Source of the DNA: DASPXY01 sp038227745
GTDB taxonomy: Bacteria; Planctomycetota; Planctomycetia; Gemmatales; Gemmataceae
Reading direction: 5' to 3'
Length of the DNA stretch: 8,357 nt
Assembly (NCBI GenBank): GCA_038227745.1
Contig: JBBRPS010000462.1
Location: 1 to 8,357 of the forward strand
Part shown: in pieces, positions 5,121 to 8,357 of the stretch
Numbering within the stretch: position 1 is the stretch's first letter
Layout of the letters: each line of letters opens with the position of its first letter
Notes under the pieces: model-generated
What the model saw: the letters and a program-made list of their open reading frames with translations, nothing else
What the model was told of the DNA's origin: nothing
Database searches by the model: none
Position numbers and translations under genes: made by a program

Positions 5121-8012
5121 TCAGCGGGGGCCGCGTTCCGGCGTAATGGAGAAGGCCGCCGCGTCCCACAGCAACACGGTCGTATCGCGGCTGGCCGTGG
5201 CGAGCGTCCTGCCGTCCGGGGAGCGGACGATGGCCGAGATCCCGTCGCGGTGCCCCCCGGCGTGGCGCGATAGCTTGCCGGTGGACAGGTGCCACAACTG
5301 CAGCGACCCGTCCTCGCCGCCCAGCAGGAGCGTCCGCCCGTCGGCGGTGAAGGCGGCGCAGCGGACCGAGTTCCGCGGCAGCCGCAGCGACAGCCGCGTC
5401 GCCCCGGTCGCGACCTCCCAGATGCGGACCATGCGGACGTCTCCGTCGCCTCTCCCGGTCGGGCGCACATTGCTTGCCCAGCGGTAACGGCTCACCGCGG
5501 CCAACGTCTTCCCATCCGGCGAGAAGGCGACCGCCACCACCCCCTCGCTCCTGCCGGACGGGTCCCCGGGGTCGGCAGGCCCGCGGAGGATCCGCAGCTC
5601 GCCGCGCGGGGTCAGGTCCCACAGGTGGACGGCGCTGTCGTCGGGGCCTGCCGCCGCGAGGATACGGCCGTCGGGGGAGAAGGCCACCGCGCCGACCCGC
5701 CCCTTCGTCAGCGGCAGCCGGCGCACCTGTTTTCCCGACGCCGCTTCCCACAGGCGGACGGTGCAGTCCGGCATCGCGGCCCCCCCGGGCAAGAGCATGT
5801 CCTCGACACCATTGCCGGCGGCCAGCAGTTTGCCGTCCGGAGAGAAGGCGACACAGGAGACGTCGGGCCGATCGACGGCCAGCGTGCGGACGGACCTGCC
5901 CGAGGCGGCATCCCACAGGCGCACCTCCCGGTCCTGGTGGGCCCCGGAGGCGAGCAGCCGGCCGTTGGAGGAAAACGCCACCGTCGCGACCCGGCCCTTG
6001 TGTCCGCTCAGGCGCAGGCGTTCGACGCCGCCGGCGGTGTCCCAGAGACGGAGGGCGCCGTCGGCGCAGCCCGTGAGCAGGGCCTTACCGTCGGGGGAGA
6101 AGGCGACGGCGGCCACCTCGCCCTGGTGGCGGGCGAAGGGACTGGACTCGCGCCCCGTGCCAGCGTCCCACAACCGCACCACGCGCTCCCAGCAGCCCGC
6201 CGAGGCGAGCGTCTTGCCATCGGGGGAGAAGGAGAGCTGACACACCGGGCCGTGATGCCCCGTACAGCGCCGCAGTTCCTTCCCGGAGGCCACGTCCCAC
6301 AGTCGTATCGTCGCGCCCCAGTCGCCGTCTCCGGTCGCCAGCACCTTGCCGTCGGGCGAGAACAGGACGGACCCAATGGATGCCTCATGTCCTTCGAGGC
6401 AGCGCACCTCGCGGCCGGTCGCGGCGTCCCAGAGGCGGACGGTACGGTCGAGGACCGACCCGGAGGAGGCGATCAGCTTGCCGTCCGGCGAAAAGGCGAC
6501 GGCGTACGTCCCTTCGCGGTGGCCCTCCAGCGGGCGCCGCTCCTTGCCGGTGCCCACGTCCCACAGCCGGACCGCTTTCCCGCCCGTCACTGCGAGCGCC
6601 TTGCCGTCCGGGGAGAAGGCCAGGCGGTACGCGCGTTCCGCGCTGAACTGATACAGTTCGCGCCCGCCGGCCACGTCCCACAGCCGCACGGTGTCCTGGC
6701 GGTCGGGGGCGCCGCTGCTGAAGTCGGTTTCCCCGGCGGCGAGGGTCTTGCCGTCCGCGGTCAAGGCCAGGACGATCACCGAGTTGTGCGCCTTCCGCTC
6801 CGGCAGGTCGCGCAGTACCTTGCCGGTGGCCGTCTCCCAGAAGCGGATGCCGTCGCCGTCGCTGGCCGAGATCAGCACCTTGCCGTCGGGCGACCAGACG
6901 AGGGTGCGGACCCAGCCCTTCCGCTGCAGGCGGCGCACCTCCTTGCCGGTGGCCGCTTCCCACAGGCGGACGGCGCCGTCGTGCCCCCCGGAAGCGAGCA
7001 GCCGGCCGTCGGGCGAGAAGGCGGCGCAGGAGACGTTGCCCCCGTGGGTGAACCGATCGCTGCCCAGGCGGAGGACGGCCCCGGGCGGGAGGGGGTCGTT
7101 CGGGGGAGGGAGGCCGGCTCGCTTCGCCTCCTGCGCCGGCGGTTGCGCGTCCTGGCCCACGCCGGAGTCCCCCGGGAGCGAGGCGAGCGTCGCCGACGCC
7201 ACGACGCCGACGGCGGCCAGCAGGATCAGGGCGGCGAGAGCCTTGAGCCTGGCCGTGAACAGGGCCGGCACGGCTGCTCCCGCCAGCAGGGCGCCCCTCA
7301 CGCCGCACGCCGAAGCCAGCGCCGTGGCCCGGACCGTGGAGAGGACCAGCCGGGCCGGTACGGCGGCGGCCTCTCCCGCCAGGACGGCCGAGAGCAGGCC
7401 GGTGGAAACCGCCAGCCCGTGCCGCTCCAGCCGCCGCCGCAGCAGGTCGCGGGCGCCGGCCAGCCGCGACGTCAGGGTGCTTTTGGGCCAGCCCAGCGCG
7501 CGCGCCGCCTCGTCGTGGGTCTTGCCTTCGAGGTAGCAGAGCACCACCGCCGCCCGGTACTTCTCCGGGAGCCGGCCCACTTCCTGGGCCAACACGGTCT
7601 GCAACTCCCGGCGGCCGGCCTCGTCGGAGGGATCCGGGGCGGACGCCTGCGGACAGCTCGATTCGCGGGCGTGCCTGGCGGCGGCCCGATCCCTGGCCCG
7701 CAGGGCGATCCGCCGGGCCACCCCGTAGAGCCAGGCGGCGAGGGAGCCCTGCCGGCGGATCGACACCGCCTTGCGGGCCAACGTGAGGAAGGTGGCCTGG
7801 AAGGCGTCCTCGGCGTCCTGCTCGTGGTGCAGCAGGCGGCGGCAGACGCCGAGCACCATCGGCCCGTGCCGCTGGAGGAGGAGGGTGAACGCGGCCTCCG
7901 CGCCGCAAGCGCGGAAGTGCCCCAGCAGTTCCACGTCGCTCAGGTCTCTCCCCGCCCGCGCCTCGGCCAGGCCGCGCAGCCGACGGAGGAGGTGTGTCAA
8001 CGTCGCCGTCAT
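5121..8012 (-). CDS. ECF sigma factor fused to a membrane segment and 14 WD40 repeats
   Basis: A 963-aa protein. Residues 28-111 are sigma region 2 (QDAEDAFQATFLTLARKA, GSLAAWLYGVARRIAL), which binds RNA polymerase and the -10. Residues 137-196 are region 4 (RLPEKYRAAVVLCYLEGKTH, PKSTLTSRLAGARDLLRRRL) for -35 binding. A hydrophobic Ala/Leu-rich stretch follows, with a good membrane helix at 256-279 (KALAALILLAAVGVVASATL), then a Pro-rich linker. From 321 to 955 I count 14 WD40 repeats (FSPDGK...VRLWD type), enough for two seven-bladed propellers. The topology would place the sigma part in the cytoplasm and the propellers outside. ATG 8012 is chosen because CCCTCCC on the plus strand (8021-8027) gives a GGGAGGG site 8 bases ahead; the frame is open to 8198 but without such a site. 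No separate anti-sigma gene is nearby. Sigma/WD40 fusions are known in planctomycetes; ligands are not. Confidence 0.95.
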   Translation of the reverse strand: MTATLTHLLRRLRGLAEARAGRDLSDVELLGHFRACGAEAAFTLLLQRHGPMVLGVCRRLLHHEQDAEDAFQATFLTLARKAVSIRRQGSLAAWLYGVARRIALRARDRAAARHARESSCPQASAPDPSDEAGRRELQTVLAQEVGRLPEKYRAAVVLCYLEGKTHDEAARALGWPKSTLTSRLAGARDLLRRRLERHGLAVSTGLLSAVLAGEAAAVPARLVLSTVRATALASACGVRGALLAGAAVPALFTARLKALAALILLAAVGVVASATLASLPGDSGVGQDAQPPAQEAKRAGLPPPNDPLPPGAVLRLGSDRFTHGGNVSCAAFSPDGRLLASGGHDGAVRLWEAATGKEVRRLQRKGWVRTLVWSPDGKVLISASDGDGIRFWETATGKVLRDLPERKAHNSVIVLALTADGKTLAAGETDFSSGAPDRQDTVRLWDVAGGRELYQFSAERAYRLAFSPDGKALAVTGGKAVRLWDVGTGKERRPLEGHREGTYAVAFSPDGKLIASSGSVLDRTVRLWDAATGREVRCLEGHEASIGSVLFSPDGKVLATGDGDWGATIRLWDVASGKELRRCTGHHGPVCQLSFSPDGKTLASAGCWERVVRLWDAGTGRESSPFARHQGEVAAVAFSPDGKALLTGCADGALRLWDTAGGVERLRLSGHKGRVATVAFSSNGRLLASGAHQDREVRLWDAASGRSVRTLAVDRPDVSCVAFSPDGKLLAAGNGVEDMLLPGGAAMPDCTVRLWEAASGKQVRRLPLTKGRVGAVAFSPDGRILAAAGPDDSAVHLWDLTPRGELRILRGPADPGDPSGRSEGVVAVAFSPDGKTLAAVSRYRWASNVRPTGRGDGDVRMVRIWEVATGATRLSLRLPRNSVRCAAFTADGRTLLLGGEDGSLQLWHLSTGKLSRHAGGHRDGISAIVRSPDGRTLATASRDTTVLLWDAAAFSITPERGPR
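5150..7070 (-). repeat. DNA-level tandem repeats encoding WD40 blades
   Basis: Within the sigma/WD40 gene, the plus-strand motif around TTGCCGTCGGGGGAGAAGGC (complement of the FSPDGK codons) recurs about fourteen times at intervals of roughly 115-170 bases, paired with a second motif encoding VRLWD. The copies diverge in between, so they are old duplications, not a recent expansion. Confidence 0.8.
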
Positions 8013-8043
8013 GGTCGCAGCCCTCCCGCATGGTCCCTTACCG

Positions 8044-8072
8044 ACTATAGTGCGGCGACGGGCGTTCTTGAA
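8044..8072 (-). promoter_or_regulatory. Housekeeping promoter of the sigma/WD40 gene
   Basis: On the minus strand TTCAAG (8072-8067), a 17-base spacer and TATAGT (8049-8044) form a good sigma-70 promoter. The start near 8037 leaves a leader of about 25 bases that includes the ribosome binding site. Confidence 0.6.
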
Positions 8073-8083
8073 CGAGCGTTTCC
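8057..8083 (-). promoter_or_regulatory. Overlapping ECF-type promoter candidate
   Basis: GGAAAC (8083-8078) and CGTC (8060-8057) are 17 bases apart on the minus strand, resembling the GGAAC / CGTC elements of many ECF-dependent promoters. It overlaps the -35 of the housekeeping promoter. ECF factors often transcribe their own gene, but the specificity of this factor is unknown. Confidence 0.3.
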
Positions 8084-8217
8084 CGAATTTTCCAGCGACG
8101 GGCGCGTGCGGCGCGGCACGGTTGACGCCGGGCCGCTCGCTCCGCATTCTGGACGGAGGGACGCACACGGCAAACGAGACGGAGGGGCTGTGGCCCAATT
8201 CTTGCTGGGCTCTTCAC

Positions 8218-8256
8218 GTCGGGTAGCGGGGAGGCATTGCTGCCTCCCCGCCCCCC
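8218..8256 (-). ncRNA. Group II intron domain VI with branch-point A
   Basis: Two bases after domain V, G-rich sequence and GCGGGGAGGCA form an 11-bp perfect stem with TGCCTCCCCGC (loop GCAA). The strand then reads CTACCCGAC. The A at 8224, bulged between paired C-rich parts and 7 bases from the end, fits the branch-point adenosine that starts lariat splicing; the AC end fits the family's AY rule. Confidence 0.8.
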
Positions 8257-8258
8257 AA

Positions 8259-8292
8259 GAACTGTACGGGCGCCTTTCGACGCATACAGCTC
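8259..8292 (-). ncRNA. Group II intron domain V (catalytic hairpin)
   Basis: Exactly 34 bases long. GAGCTGTA pairs with TACAGTTC, giving the AGC catalytic triad in its usual A-U, G-U, C-G pairing. A 2-base CC bulge (8269-8268) follows, then an upper stem TGCGTC/GGCGC with the GAAA tetraloop. All hallmarks of an active domain V are intact. Confidence 0.92.
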
Positions 8293-8357
8293 AAGCATTG
8301 GCCAACGCACCTCGCGGCACGCGGTCCCCCGCATTGGCCTTGCGGTCAACCTGTACG

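Larger units (their letters stand above)
8218..8357 (-). mobile_element. 3' end of a group II intron (continues past the window)
   Basis: The minus strand carries domain V followed by domain VI and an intron end. The 5' part, including most of domain IV and any reverse transcriptase gene, lies beyond 8357. Between 8357 and 8293 a frame without a start ends in TGA right at the beginning of domain V; it may be the tail of the intron-encoded protein, but it has no recognisable motif. A hairpin of GGCCAATGC with GCGTTGGCC also lies there. The 3' splice boundary is placed after C8218 (ending GAC). The intron points towards the sigma gene, about 205 bases before its ATG. Confidence 0.85.

Noticed and set aside
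6385..8031. Second minus-strand frame (548 codons) inside the sigma gene
   Set aside because: Pro/Arg/Gly-rich shift of the same strand with no motif; the correct frame contains sigma and WD40 motifs throughout.
8013..8198. 62-codon N-terminal extension of the sigma/WD40 protein
   Set aside because: It would cover both promoter candidates, lacks a ribosome binding site and contains no conserved sigma sequence; the ATG at 8012 has a good site.
8226..8251. Simple Rho-independent terminator upstream of the sigma gene
   Set aside because: The hairpin lacks a T-run on either strand and is better explained as domain VI next to a canonical domain V.
1..8357. CRISPR array, rRNA, or insertion sequence with transposase
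   Set aside because: No regularly spaced short repeats outside the WD40 coding repeats, no rRNA signatures and no transposase motif were seen on either strand.

Overview
This GC-rich window most likely comes from a planctomycete, probably of the Gemmata group. The evidence is a Tat-exported DUF1501 protein, a huge ECF sigma factor fused through a membrane segment to WD40 propellers, a soluble Ser/Thr kinase of planctomycete style, strong G/C bias at third codon positions, and intergenic GC-rich palindromic repeats. The lineage is inferred from gene families and style; no rRNA is present.

Left part (1-1800): a short hypothetical gene (112 aa), a previously easy-to-miss 42-codon ORF and a Ser/Thr kinase lie head to tail. 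The small ORF overlaps its neighbours by 4 bases on both sides, which suggests one translationally coupled operon. A 64-bp palindrome follows the kinase. On the minus strand comes an initiator tRNA gene with its own promoter and a Rho-independent terminator.

Middle (1880-3670): a second palindrome of the same family, then a small plus-strand operon of two or three hypothetical genes (101, 79 and perhaps 23 aa, overlapping). A convergent csrA gene on the minus strand has a strong Shine-Dalgarno that could be self-repressed. About 650 bases without a convincing gene then hold the csrA leader, a possible plus-strand terminator, a perfect nested palindrome and an almost ideal sigma-70 promoter for the next gene.

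Right part (3666-8357): the exported DUF1501 protein (plus) and the 963-aa sigma/WD40 protein (minus) are convergent, separated by a hairpin and a three-hairpin palindrome. The sigma gene has a good housekeeping promoter and an overlapping ECF-like promoter that could be autoregulated. At the right edge, on the minus strand, lies the 3' end of a group II intron (canonical 34-nt domain V, then domain VI with a bulged A and an AC 3' end). The rest of the intron is beyond the window.

The genes form several independent small transcription units, not one pathway. Regulation is the common theme: a kinase, an RNA-binding repressor and a probably membrane-tethered sigma factor. The most notable items are the sigma/membrane/double-propeller fusion, the group II intron end, the related palindromes with compensatory changes, and the small overlapping ORFs.
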